From: CAZAYB01 sp964489215
Lineage (GTDB): Bacteria > Planctomycetota > Phycisphaerae > Sedimentisphaerales > Anaerohalosphaeraceae
Length of the DNA stretch: 7,210 nt
Reading direction: 5' to 3'
Assembly (NCBI GenBank): GCA_964489215.1
Contig: CAZAYB010000159.1
Span: 1-7,210, forward strand
Position 1 is the first letter of the stretch, and the number at the start of each line of letters is the position of its first letter. A program made the translations under genes and the position numbers. Shown here piece after piece: positions 1-6,855 of the stretch. The notes beneath the pieces are model-generated. The model ran no database searches, had not been told where the DNA came from, and worked only from the letters and a program-made list of their open reading frames with translations.

Positions 1-504
1 GTCGTGGAGATATTTTCGCAAAAGGTGTCTTAGCACAGCTAATAACGCTGACACGAGCAAGATAATCACTGCTATTTCCAGTGAGAACCCTTCCATCGCG
101 ATACCAAGAGAAGTGCCTGCCGCCGGGGGATGTTCACAATCAAGAACTACCATTAGAAACATTGCAAGGCCAACTGCAAAAGCGAAAACCGCTGCCCGTG
201 AAATGGTCAAAGTCATTTCCGGCGAGCCATTTATTTTTACCAGGAGCAAATGACAAATCCCACCCACTGCGATACCTATAAAATGTCCGCCGATTATATT
301 CCTGGGGCTTGCGGTTATTTTTTCCGGCAGAGCAAAAACGATAAAAGTCGATGCGCCAATAGAAGCGATTATGATACCTTCATCTGCTCCAAGTATCAGA
401 AAAACCACAAAAATTACTATTGTGGCGAAAAAGCTCTGAAAGATATAATTTTTCCAGTGTCCCAGAACTTCGCTCAGCATTTTTGCTGGTCTTCTTTTTA
501 CCAT
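1..504 (-). CDS. HPP family integral membrane protein, partial (runs off the left edge)
   Basis: 168 codons are readable with no stop before the window edge, so the C-terminus is missing or about to end; from memory the family is usually about 150-200 residues. The namesake HPP motif is at residues 125-127 (EHPPAAGTSLG). Other family hallmarks are GASTFIVFALPE (50-61) and SPRNIIGGH (66-74). About four hydrophobic segments can be seen, near 20-40, 70-90, 103-121 and 141-157. Plant and cyanobacterial HPP proteins have been linked to nitrite transport, but most bacterial members have no known substrate, so no function is assigned. The start at 504 is well fixed because an in-frame TAA sits immediately upstream (505-507). 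AAAGGG, seven bases before the ATG, can serve as ribosome binding site. The gene starts 3 nt after the MalG-like gene stop, so it is very likely co-transcribed and perhaps translationally coupled with the sugar importer. Confidence 0.9.
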   Translation of the reverse strand, partial: MVKRRPAKMLSEVLGHWKNYIFQSFFATIVIFVVFLILGADEGIIIASIGASTFIVFALPEKITASPRNIIGGHFIGIAVGGICHLLLVKINGSPEMTLTISRAAVFAFAVGLAMFLMVVLDCEHPPAAGTSLGIAMEGFSLEIAVIILLVSALLAVLRHLLRKYLHD

Positions 505-507
505 TTA

Positions 508-1338
508 TTAACCCTTTACAGCTCCTTTGGTGAGTCCGCTTATTATATGCCGCTGGAATATCAGCGTAATGATGACTATCGGCAGTGTTGTTACCACCGA
601 AGCTGCCATTATATTAGGCCATGGTATCTGGCCGTGTAATCCCTGGAACATCGCAATACCCACAGGGATTGTCCTTGCATGATAATCAGTTGTAAGCATA
701 AGAGCGAACATAAATTCGTTGAACGCGAATATGAAAGCTAACAGCAATACCGAAAACAGTCCCGGCAATGCCAGAGGCAATGTTATCTTGATGAGTATTT
801 TTATGCGTGAACAGCCGTCAACCAGCGCCGCCTCTTCAAGGTCAACCGGAATGCTGGAAAAGTAGCTTGTAAGTATCCAAAGCGACAATGGCAATGTCCA
901 GGCGATGTAAGGCATGATAAGGCCGGGGTAAGTGTTTATCCAGCCCAGTTTAGTCATCAGCTTGAACAGGTAGCCGACTAAACCTATCTGGGGGAAAAGT
1001 GAAACGGCCAATACCGTAAAAAAGAAAATGTTCTTGCCCGGCAGCGGCATACGTGTTATCGCATAAGCGGTAAGTGAGGCAATAGCTATACACGCCACTG
1101 AACTTATCAATGATATAAGCAGACTGTTTCGAAGATATTCCAAAAAATGAAGCGAATCTTCGGTTACGACATTTATAAAATTCTCAAACGTAAAGTTAAA
1201 ATTCTCGCCCGGTAAAAGAAAATCAGGACTTTTTGCCAGTGCCACCCCTGCCATATACAAAAATGGCCCAATGCAAAAAGACAGCATTAAAATCGCTCCC
1301 GCTGTTATTAAAATTTTATGCGAAAATTTTCTTTTCAT
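508..1338 (-). CDS. Carbohydrate ABC transporter permease, MalG-like (CUT1 family)
   Basis: This 276-residue inner-membrane protein is one half of the translocation channel of a CUT1-type sugar importer. The EAA loop that docks on the ATPase is clear: E169-A170-A171, G175 and I185-T-L-P188 match the EAA---G---------I-LP consensus exactly. About six membrane segments are visible, near 10-32, 72-94, 104-126, 138-160, 192-214 and 243-262. The large first periplasmic loop carries the FTFENF segment common in MalG-type permeases, and the length is normal for the family. Its ATG overlaps the stop of the MalF-like gene (ATGA, 4 nt), with AGGA six bases upstream as ribosome binding site. It ends with tandem TAA TAA, and the HPP gene starts in the same frame right after. 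The substrate is inferred from the binding protein, not from this sequence. Confidence 0.95.
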   Translation of the reverse strand: MKRKFSHKILITAGAILMLSFCIGPFLYMAGVALAKSPDFLLPGENFNFTFENFINVVTEDSLHFLEYLRNSLLISLISSVACIAIASLTAYAITRMPLPGKNIFFFTVLAVSLFPQIGLVGYLFKLMTKLGWINTYPGLIMPYIAWTLPLSLWILTSYFSSIPVDLEEAALVDGCSRIKILIKITLPLALPGLFSVLLLAFIFAFNEFMFALMLTTDYHARTIPVGIAMFQGLHGQIPWPNIMAASVVTTLPIVIITLIFQRHIISGLTKGAVKG

Positions 1339-2246
1339 GCAAATTCCTGTGTAAACTTTCCAGCTTTTAAATATATGATTGACAGTATGAACGCTGCCAG
1401 GAAGATAACCACCGAAGCAGCTGAGCCGAATCCAAAATCACCGCTGAGGAAATATTTATACGCATAATGCGAAACTGAAGTTGTAGCTCCGCCCGGCCCT
1501 CCGCCCGTAAGCACATAGATAATATCGAAAACGCGTATTGCGTCAATTGTTCTAAAAAGCAATGAAACTATCAAAACCTGCTTCAAAAGAGGGATGGTTA
1601 TTTTGAAAAAAGCTCTTACCGCCGATGCTCCGTCTATACGGGCCTGCTCATATAATGAACCCGGAATAGTCTGCAGTCCCGCCAGAACTATTATAGCCAC
1701 AAAAGGTGTCGTCTTCCAGGTGTCCGCTATTACTACTGCCGCAAAAGCTGCCAGTTTTGTACCGAGAAAGTTTACCGGCCCATCAGTGATGCCAAGCGAA
1801 GTGATAATAAAATTTGCCGCACCGAAACTGTAATTGTAGATAAGCTGCCAGGTCCTTGCTGATACTGCCGCAGGTATGGCCCACGGAATAAGTACACAGC
1901 CCCGTAAGATCGGTCTTAAAGGTGATTTTATATCAAGCAAAAGTGCGAACAATACTCCCAGGCAAAGCTCAAGCGGAACAGTAACAGCAACAAACAGGGC
2001 GGTGAACCGAACTGATTGATAAAACGACTGGTCCGATAGAAGGTTCCTGAAATTTTTAAGCAGAACAAACTTTTTGTCAAGAAATGCTACATCCTGATAA
2101 AAACTGTTCACAAGCGTTCCTATGACCGGAAGAAGAATAAATACTGCCATGAAAATCACCAGCGGCGCTGTGAACCCGATTGCGGTAAAAATGTCCGCTT
2201 TGGACGCTTTGCGTTGGAGCTTTTTTGCTTTGGGTTTACTGGCCAT
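1335..2246 (-). CDS. Carbohydrate ABC transporter permease, MalF-like (CUT1 family)
   Basis: This 303-residue inner-membrane protein is the partner permease of the MalG-like protein. The EAA loop reads E200-Q-A202, G206, I216-T-I-P219. Further CUT1 signatures are DTWKTTPF (175-182), the FDIIYVLTGGGPGGAT stretch (240-255) and the proline-rich APLVIFMAVFILLP first helix (27-40). The lysine-rich N-terminus (4-17) is probably cytoplasmic. About six membrane segments are visible, near 23-46, 81-105, 112-132, 165-190, 220-245 and 275-293. The start at 2246 is constrained by an in-frame TAA 12 nt upstream with no other start codon between. The nearest purine-rich site (AAAGGA, 2261-2266) is 14 nt away, which is long, so translation may depend on coupling to the upstream gene, whose stop it overlaps by 11 nt. 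It overlaps the downstream permease by 4 nt. Confidence 0.95.
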   Translation of the reverse strand: MASKPKAKKLQRKASKADIFTAIGFTAPLVIFMAVFILLPVIGTLVNSFYQDVAFLDKKFVLLKNFRNLLSDQSFYQSVRFTALFVAVTVPLELCLGVLFALLLDIKSPLRPILRGCVLIPWAIPAAVSARTWQLIYNYSFGAANFIITSLGITDGPVNFLGTKLAAFAAVVIADTWKTTPFVAIIVLAGLQTIPGSLYEQARIDGASAVRAFFKITIPLLKQVLIVSLLFRTIDAIRVFDIIYVLTGGGPGGATTSVSHYAYKYFLSGDFGFGSAASVVIFLAAFILSIIYLKAGKFTQEFA

Positions 2247-3531
2247 AGCGCAAAATTATTTCCTTTGCTTTTTCCTGGCTTTTTGAAAGGGCTTCTTTGG
2301 CGGTTATATTTCCTGCAAGGGCTGCGTTTAGGTTTCGCTGTATATCCTCGGAAATAATGGTGTAAAACGGCAGGTTCGGCCGGGCAGTGAGGTTCTCAAA
2401 TACATCAGCAAGTTTGACAAGGTGCGGCAGCTTTTCTGTAACCTGCTTATCCTTATAAACATCTTTTCGTGCAGGATTCCACCCGAGATTAAGAACAAGC
2501 TGTTTCTGTGTCTTATAAGATATGATAAATTTTACGAGCTCAAAGGCCTGCCGCTTAACATCACTAAAGGCCGAGACCCCTACGTGCCATCCGCCAAGCG
2601 TTGCAGCAGAGCGGTGACCGGCAAAACTCGGCAGTTTCGCTATCCCTGCCTTGCCTTTAACCGGCGAACCTGGCTGATTGTGAAGATTCCACGCATAAGG
2701 CCAGTTGCGTTCGAAAAGAGCATCCCCGTTCTGGAACCACATGCGAACTTCTTCTTCCTTCATTTCTGTATAAGTATTGGCCGGGCTTATTTTGTATTTA
2801 TTTATCATATCGTGCATAAGAGTTGTGGCCTTGAGATTGGCACTGCTGTCTATAACAGGTAATGAGTTTTTGATTATCCCTCCGCCGTTAGATGCTGCAA
2901 CTTCCAGCCAGTTACAGACAAGCCCTTCGTATTGGGCACCCTGAAAAACATATCCGTAAAACTTTGGATTGTCCCTGCGTTCCTTTTTTTGTATCTTTTC
3001 AGACATATCTACAAGCTGCTGCCAGGTGGAAGGAGGGCTCGTATAGCCGTATTTTTCAAGCAGGTCCCTGCGGTAGTAGAGAAGCCCCCCATCTACATAA
3101 ACCGGCATTGCAATAAGCTTTCCCTGGTATGTGTCGACTGAAGTTATTACCTTTTCAAAAAAGTTGCTGCGTTGAATATCTGCCTCTATTTTTTCAAGTG
3201 TCGTAAGGTATCCGGATGCGGCAAACTGACCTATCCATGCAACGTCCATCAAAAAAACATCAGGGTTGTCTTTGCCGGACTTCAAAGGCGTTACCAGCTG
3301 CTGCCTGCGAAGATCCGTATCTGTAGGCTGGCGCAGCAAGTCAACCTTTATACCGCTTTGCTGCTGAAAATCAGCGATAAGTTTCTGCCAGAAATCCAGT
3401 TCCGCCGGTGCACCCCCCACACTGAAAACAACAACAGGCTCGCTTGGTTCATTTGAACAGCCTGAAAATAAAAAGCAGGGTAAGACCGACAAAAAAACTG
3501 ATACCCAAAAAAAACGCAGATTTTTTTTCAT
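2236..3531 (-). CDS. Extracellular solute-binding lipoprotein of a trehalose/maltose-type ABC importer
   Basis: This 431-residue lipoprotein would capture sugar outside the inner membrane and deliver it to the two permeases encoded next. A hydrophobic signal peptide (about 5-24) ends in a lipobox, L21-F-S-G-C25; Phe at -3 is slightly unusual. The mature part belongs to the SBP_bac_1 family. Stretches I recognise from trehalose/maltose-binding proteins of the ThuE/TMBP type include DVFLMDVAWIGQFAASGYL (91-109), FQGAQYEGLVCNWLE (196-210), SNGG (214-217), FQNGDALFERNWPYAW (266-281) and SAATLGGWHVG (308-318). A trehalose, maltose or related alpha-disaccharide substrate is therefore likely but not proved. 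AGGGG (3537-3541) lies five bases before the ATG. This is the first gene of the operon and is preceded by its own promoter. The length is normal for the family. Confidence 0.93.
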   Translation of the reverse strand: MKKNLRFFWVSVFLSVLPCFLFSGCSNEPSEPVVVFSVGGAPAELDFWQKLIADFQQQSGIKVDLLRQPTDTDLRRQQLVTPLKSGKDNPDVFLMDVAWIGQFAASGYLTTLEKIEADIQRSNFFEKVITSVDTYQGKLIAMPVYVDGGLLYYRRDLLEKYGYTSPPSTWQQLVDMSEKIQKKERRDNPKFYGYVFQGAQYEGLVCNWLEVAASNGGGIIKNSLPVIDSSANLKATTLMHDMINKYKISPANTYTEMKEEEVRMWFQNGDALFERNWPYAWNLHNQPGSPVKGKAGIAKLPSFAGHRSAATLGGWHVGVSAFSDVKRQAFELVKFIISYKTQKQLVLNLGWNPARKDVYKDKQVTEKLPHLVKLADVFENLTARPNLPFYTIISEDIQRNLNAALAGNITAKEALSKSQEKAKEIILRYGQ

Positions 3532-3566
3532 GATTGCCCCTGTATCTTTTTCGTATGTTCCGGATT

Positions 3567-3595
3567 ATTTTAACTTAGTATGGTTTCGCTGTAAA
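3567..3595 (-). promoter_or_regulatory. Probable sigma70-type promoter of the sugar-import operon
   Basis: On the minus strand TTTACA (3590-3595) and TAAAAT (3567-3572) are separated by exactly 17 bases. Transcription would start near 3560, giving a leader of about 30 nt before the binding-protein ATG at 3531. I see no clear operator palindrome around it. The 84-nt gap between this operon and the DUF123 gene upstream shows no obvious hairpin terminator, so some read-through from upstream is possible. The call rests only on the match to consensus and its position. Confidence 0.55.
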
Positions 3596-3615
3596 GCATC
3601 TTATCGTAACTGAAA

Positions 3616-4050
3616 TTAATCAACAGTGTTTATCATTAGTTTTGTCATATTTAACCTGCCCTTAAAGTCAGGGTTTTTGTGTTCATTTAATGTTATCAAA
3701 TGCGATCGGCACTTACAGTCAGAACAGCCAAACCCCTGAATCGCCTTCCCGAACTGGCCGATTCGCTCTGCCATTTCACACTCCTTAACTTTCGAATCTT
3801 GTGTGTACCATGCCTGGATAACTTTGACGTTGGCGTTGGTTGTAAGGTAATCAATATGCCATCGCTTCGGCTTGTCAGAGCGGCAATGTCTTTGCACCCT
3901 TTTTTCAAGATTGTTTTTGGCAGAACCTGTATAAACGTAAATACCCGCCTCAAATTTAATCTCATCAAGGGCACCTGCCTTAACCGATATCGGCTCCAAA
4001 ATTTCCAGTACAAGATAATAACAACCCTTTATAATTTTTCTTTCCGGCAT
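3616..4050 (-). CDS. GIY-YIG nuclease-fold protein, DUF123 family
   Basis: This 144-residue protein is predicted to be cytoplasmic. The GIY-YIG core is G36-I-Y-V-Y-T-G42-S-A, followed by the basic R51/R54/H55 segment and WHIDYL (64-69), which is typical of DUF123 (PF01986, Uri-type). The cysteine-rich end GFGCSDCKCRSHL (106-118), with Cys109, Cys112 and Cys114, is another hallmark of the family and may be a metal site. Acidic residues E90, E92 and E95 lie where the catalytic glutamate of the fold would be expected, but I cannot say which is used. The family is widespread in archaea and scattered in bacteria, and the substrate of stand-alone members is not established to my knowledge. The gene starts 18 nt after the AIM24-family gene, with AGGT four bases before the ATG, so the two probably share a transcript. 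Confidence 0.88.
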   Translation of the reverse strand: MPERKIIKGCYYLVLEILEPISVKAGALDEIKFEAGIYVYTGSAKNNLEKRVQRHCRSDKPKRWHIDYLTTNANVKVIQAWYTQDSKVKECEMAERIGQFGKAIQGFGCSDCKCRSHLITLNEHKNPDFKGRLNMTKLMINTVD

Positions 4051-4068
4051 AATTACCTGCGGATTTTT

Positions 4069-4773
4069 TTAGCTGCTTTGTCCTGCCTGTCTCTGAAATG
4101 ACTGCTCTTCATAAGGCTGAACAATGACAAATCCGTTACCCTGAAACTTCATCTGAAAAGTCTCACCGCTTGTCCTGCCGATAAATGTCCTCAGTGATAC
4201 ATCTGCCTTGAATTCCGGAGTAAGCGAACCCGACCATGCAACCGTAGCGTTCGGGTCCGTCATTACCGGGTTTTCCGGTGTAACCATAAGCGTCAAAGGC
4301 TTAAAATGTGTCGTAATCGCTATTATGCCGGTCCCTTCAAGGCGAACATTGAACAGGCCGCCTGCAAGCATGGCAGTAACCTTTTTCATAATCTTGATAT
4401 CCCATTGTATCGAAGGCTCGAACGCCAGCAGATCGTTTCCGTTTACATAAATTGTTTCATTATCCAAATTAAGAATGTGAACCTGCTTAGCCTTATCTGC
4501 AAGGTAAAGCTGACCGCTGCCTTCTGCGCTGGTCAGCCTTGCCCCTTCGCCGGTAAGGGTCTTCTTTAACAGTTTACCAATCCCATGTTCTAAAATGCCC
4601 TCACGCGTAAATTTCATGTTGCCCCGATAAGCGACCATCGCCCCGGTTTTAATCCATATTTTACCGTTTAGATTTATTTCAAGAAACCGTTCAGTCTCAA
4701 GTTCAAACGTGCCCTGCTGATGGTCCTTCTGGCTGGTTTGCTCAAGAAAATCGTTAAGTGTATAGCGGTTCAT
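4069..4773 (-). CDS. AIM24 family protein (DUF124)
   Basis: This 234-residue protein matches the bacterial AIM24/TIGR00266-like family along its whole length. Recognisable stretches are the N-terminal GTFELE and the GAMVAYRGNMKFTREG segment (44-59). The middle has YVNGNDLLAFEPSIQWDIK (109-127) and AGGLFNVRLEGTG (137-149). Near the C-terminus are DPNATVAWSGSL (173-184), GRTSGE (199-204) and GFVIVQPYEE (214-223). The fold is a beta-rich barrel related to tubby C-terminal domains. Yeast Aim24 acts in mitochondrial inner-membrane organisation, but the bacterial role is unknown. There is no signal peptide or membrane helix. AAAGG (4780-4784) lies six bases before the ATG. It is the first gene of a likely two-gene unit with the downstream DUF123 gene. 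Confidence 0.92.
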   Translation of the reverse strand: MNRYTLNDFLEQTSQKDHQQGTFELETERFLEINLNGKIWIKTGAMVAYRGNMKFTREGILEHGIGKLLKKTLTGEGARLTSAEGSGQLYLADKAKQVHILNLDNETIYVNGNDLLAFEPSIQWDIKIMKKVTAMLAGGLFNVRLEGTGIIAITTHFKPLTLMVTPENPVMTDPNATVAWSGSLTPEFKADVSLRTFIGRTSGETFQMKFQGNGFVIVQPYEEQSFQRQAGQSS

Positions 4774-4798
4774 TTTTTTCCTTTCAGGTAGATTTAAA

Positions 4799-4827
4799 AG
4801 TATAAAAGGTAATTTAAATTCCGTAAT
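4799..4827 (-). promoter_or_regulatory. Possible weak promoter of the AIM24/DUF123 unit
   Basis: On the minus strand, TATACT (4799-4804) is a fair -10 element about 25 bases before the AIM24-family ATG. The best -35 candidate is TTACGG, with a 16-base spacer, and it is a poor match. The surrounding 60 bases are very AT-rich, so the match may be chance. Confidence 0.3.
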
Positions 4828-4858
4828 TAAGGGAACGATTGAAATTTATTTTGGCGTC

Positions 4859-4883
4859 AGGCAAATCTTATTTATTCTTGCCT
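4859..4883. repeat. Small inverted repeat in the intergenic region
   Basis: AGGCAA (4859-4864) and TTGCCT (4878-4883) form a perfect 6-bp stem around a 13-base AT-rich loop, between the end of the large membrane-protein gene and the AIM24-family gene. Neither strand has a T-run directly after the stem, so it is not a standard intrinsic terminator. It could be a weak RNA hairpin, a protein-binding site or chance. Confidence 0.35.
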
Positions 4884-4890
4884 CTATCAG

Positions 4891-4914
4891 AAAAAGCAGG
4901 CCTTTTATTTCCTG
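4891..4914 (-). terminator. Weak candidate terminator after the 593-residue gene
   Basis: Directly after the TAA of the membrane-protein gene, the minus strand has CAGG (4911-4914), a 10-base loop and CCTG (4897-4900), followed by CTTTTT (4891-4896). The position and the T-run fit a terminator, but the stem is only four base pairs, so I hold this call loosely. Confidence 0.25.
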
Positions 4915-6696
4915 TTATTTATTGAACAGCCCTTTAATCCCCTCCATTACCTGATCGCCGGTTTCACCGAGTTTGTCCTTAAGCTCAGAGCCAACTTTAC
5001 CTTCCAGCTGCTCATCGACTTTTTTCAGCAGCTTTTCCTTGCCAGCTTTGACAAGCGCCTCTTTAATGCTTTCCTGCAGCTGTGAAGCATCCACATTTAT
5101 ACCCGGCTGATCGGTGGGCCCTACAACTCTCACTGCCAGTTTGAAATCCTTAAGGCTGTCAAAAACTTCCTTCGTCGTTTCACTGTCAAGCCCGAACATA
5201 CCCTTGCTGTCTGAGCTTAGCTGCATATCCTTTACATTGATATTGATTAGCAAATCTGTATAAACGCTCGTCATTGTCCCTGCAAAATCACCCGATGATG
5301 TACCCTTGTCAAACTTAAGACCGCTTACAGAACCGACCTTATTGAGCATTATATTACTGAATTCGCCCTTAAGGTTAGGCTGATCTTCCTTAACGGAAAA
5401 ATCATAGGAAAGGTCAACTTTACCATCAGTTTCGCTGGATAACAGTTTTATGCCGACCGGCATAGCTGCCTGAGCCGGGGCATCACTGATATTGGTTGCG
5501 GTTACATCGCTTTTGCCCAGAAATTCCACCGGTATATCGATATTGTCAAGCTGGAGCCTTTTTATAATCAGCCTTGGAGAAGGAGGCCTTTTCAGTCTTG
5601 CAGTTAGATATTCAAGATAGCTTTGAGGAATCTTTTCAGGCTCATTAGGGGTTTTTGTTTTTGATTCCGGAAGATACTTCTTTATACGCTTTAACCATTC
5701 TCTTATCTTTTTGGCGTTCGAAACATACTTGTCGATTTTTTCTGCGTCAACATCCGGCACAGTTGGTTTTTCTTGTTCGGGTTTTTCTATAACTTCACCC
5801 GGTGTGTCCCTTTTCTTGTCAAAATGAACATTCAAAAGTGTTATATCATCTATTACTATTTTGCCCATCAACATACCCGTCAGACCCGCATCAGCTGTGA
5901 TATTTTCAACCTGTATCTTGTTATGAGTAGGCTTTTGGCTGTCGGTTACCTGAAGATTCGAAGCTGAGATTTTACCCGAAATCGGGTTCAAATCCAGGTT
6001 CTCAATATCAACTTCTGCGCCGTTGGCTTTGGTCAGTGATTTTCGAGCGTAATTTGTTATCGTTTCATCAGGTATAAGGAATGAGACGGTTAACATAATC
6101 AAAATAATAACCGCAGCGACTGCTATTCCGGGTTTTCTTATTATCGGGCCCTTGCCCTGGAGCACCTCTTTCGGGTCAGAAGCGCTTTTACCAATCAAAA
6201 TACGGTCGAGTATACGAACCCACTTTTTGGAGTACCATTTCTGAAATTTTTCGCTGTTATCATACAGGTCGAACCATTTTTTGCGAAACTTCAGCACCAG
6301 GACCATAAGGAGGTACCCAAATACAAATCCGATTACCGGCCCGGCTATAACCGCTCCTGCAAGTGATATCCTGCTGTAAGCTGACATTGCAAAAACTGGA
6401 ATATGCGACAGAATCGTTATTATAAAAGGTAAATAATCGTGTACAATAATGCCAAGATGATAAAGAACCGGAGCACCGGCAAAAGTGAGAGCTTTTCCAA
6501 TTGCTGCAAATATAATAAAAAGACCCATATTTACATTAAGGATAAGGACTATCAGAAATATCGCAAGCTGAATTCCCGATACTCCGGGACTTATTCCGAA
6601 CCAAAAACCCAGCAGAACGCTAAATAAAATTAAAAAAGGTGAGATTTTACCCCTGAAAACAGCGATAAACTTCTTGATTGGTTTTGGAAGCAGCAT
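4915..6696 (-). CDS. Membrane protein joining a TIGR03546-like (DUF2062-type) domain to a TIGR03545-like AsmA-type domain
   Basis: This 593-residue protein has two clear parts. Residues 1 to about 140 are a helical membrane domain (hydrophobic stretches near 20-34, 42-66, 69-85, 87-105 and 111-136). Features such as LLGFWFGISPG (28-38) recall TIGR03546/DUF2062 proteins. A charged linker (137-188) leads to a single membrane anchor (190-208). The remaining roughly 380 residues look exported and AsmA-like: ANGAEVDIENLDLNPISGKISASNLQVTD-type strands begin at 224. MGKIVIDDITLLNVHFD follows at 277-293, then a lysine/glutamate-rich segment (300-370) and more beta-rich repeats to 540. A charged helix (540-590) forms the end. 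This second half resembles TIGR03545. AsmA-like proteins are tied to envelope and lipid homeostasis, but no function is known for this one. AAAGGAGAT, with AGGAG at 6703-6707 six bases before the ATG, is a strong ribosome binding site. It appears to be transcribed alone. Confidence 0.85.
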   Translation of the reverse strand: MLLPKPIKKFIAVFRGKISPFLILFSVLLGFWFGISPGVSGIQLAIFLIVLILNVNMGLFIIFAAIGKALTFAGAPVLYHLGIIVHDYLPFIITILSHIPVFAMSAYSRISLAGAVIAGPVIGFVFGYLLMVLVLKFRKKWFDLYDNSEKFQKWYSKKWVRILDRILIGKSASDPKEVLQGKGPIIRKPGIAVAAVIILIMLTVSFLIPDETITNYARKSLTKANGAEVDIENLDLNPISGKISASNLQVTDSQKPTHNKIQVENITADAGLTGMLMGKIVIDDITLLNVHFDKKRDTPGEVIEKPEQEKPTVPDVDAEKIDKYVSNAKKIREWLKRIKKYLPESKTKTPNEPEKIPQSYLEYLTARLKRPPSPRLIIKRLQLDNIDIPVEFLGKSDVTATNISDAPAQAAMPVGIKLLSSETDGKVDLSYDFSVKEDQPNLKGEFSNIMLNKVGSVSGLKFDKGTSSGDFAGTMTSVYTDLLININVKDMQLSSDSKGMFGLDSETTKEVFDSLKDFKLAVRVVGPTDQPGINVDASQLQESIKEALVKAGKEKLLKKVDEQLEGKVGSELKDKLGETGDQVMEGIKGLFNK

Positions 6697-6793
6697 TTTT
6701 ATCTCCTTTTGGAAGTTATCGGGCCATAACAGACTTATTTATTGTAATATCGGTATTTTAGGGCTATGCTCTTGACCTAAGTGCTGTGATTAG

Positions 6794-6832
6794 TTGACAA
6801 GGTTTTAAAAATGTGTCGAAAAATAGCATTTT
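6794..6832 (+). promoter_or_regulatory. Possible promoter of the release-factor-like gene, overlapping an inverted repeat
   Basis: A perfect TTGACA (6794-6799) lies on the plus strand 57 bases before the gene. The best -10, AAAAAT (6819-6824), has a long 19-base spacer. An AT-rich inverted repeat, AAAATG (6808-6813) and CATTTT (6827-6832), covers the same place and could be an operator. A second TTGAC occurs 22 bases upstream (6772). The 6697-6855 region separates two divergent genes and must hold both promoters; I found no convincing one for the minus-strand gene. Confidence 0.4.
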
Positions 6833-6855
6833 AGCCGATTCAATCTGGAATTATT

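Noticed and set aside
250..639. A 129-codon plus-strand open frame
   Set aside because: It lies antisense to the HPP and MalG-like genes, both of which have clear family motifs. Its translation is rich in Tyr, Cys and His and looks like a shadow frame.
2422..3456. Several plus-strand open frames of 69-146 codons
   Set aside because: All are antisense to the solute-binding protein gene, whose family match runs along its whole length. None has a recognisable motif or a good ribosome binding site.
3521..3528. Run of eight T on the plus strand (A-run on the coding strand) at the start of the binding-protein gene, considered as a frameshift site
   Set aside because: It encodes the lysine-rich start of a normal signal peptide (MKKN), and the frame continues without any sign of disruption.
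3696..4101. Open frames on both strands over the DUF123 gene (105 and 133 codons)
   Set aside because: They overlap the DUF123 frame, which has the GIY-YIG and SDCKCRSHL motifs. The alternatives show no family features.
4208..4569. Two plus-strand open frames of 80 and 87 codons
   Set aside because: They are antisense to the AIM24-family gene, which matches its family end to end.
4811..4820. Perfect palindrome AATTTAAATT
   Set aside because: It is short, made only of A and T, and lies in an AT-rich intergenic stretch, so chance is a sufficient explanation.
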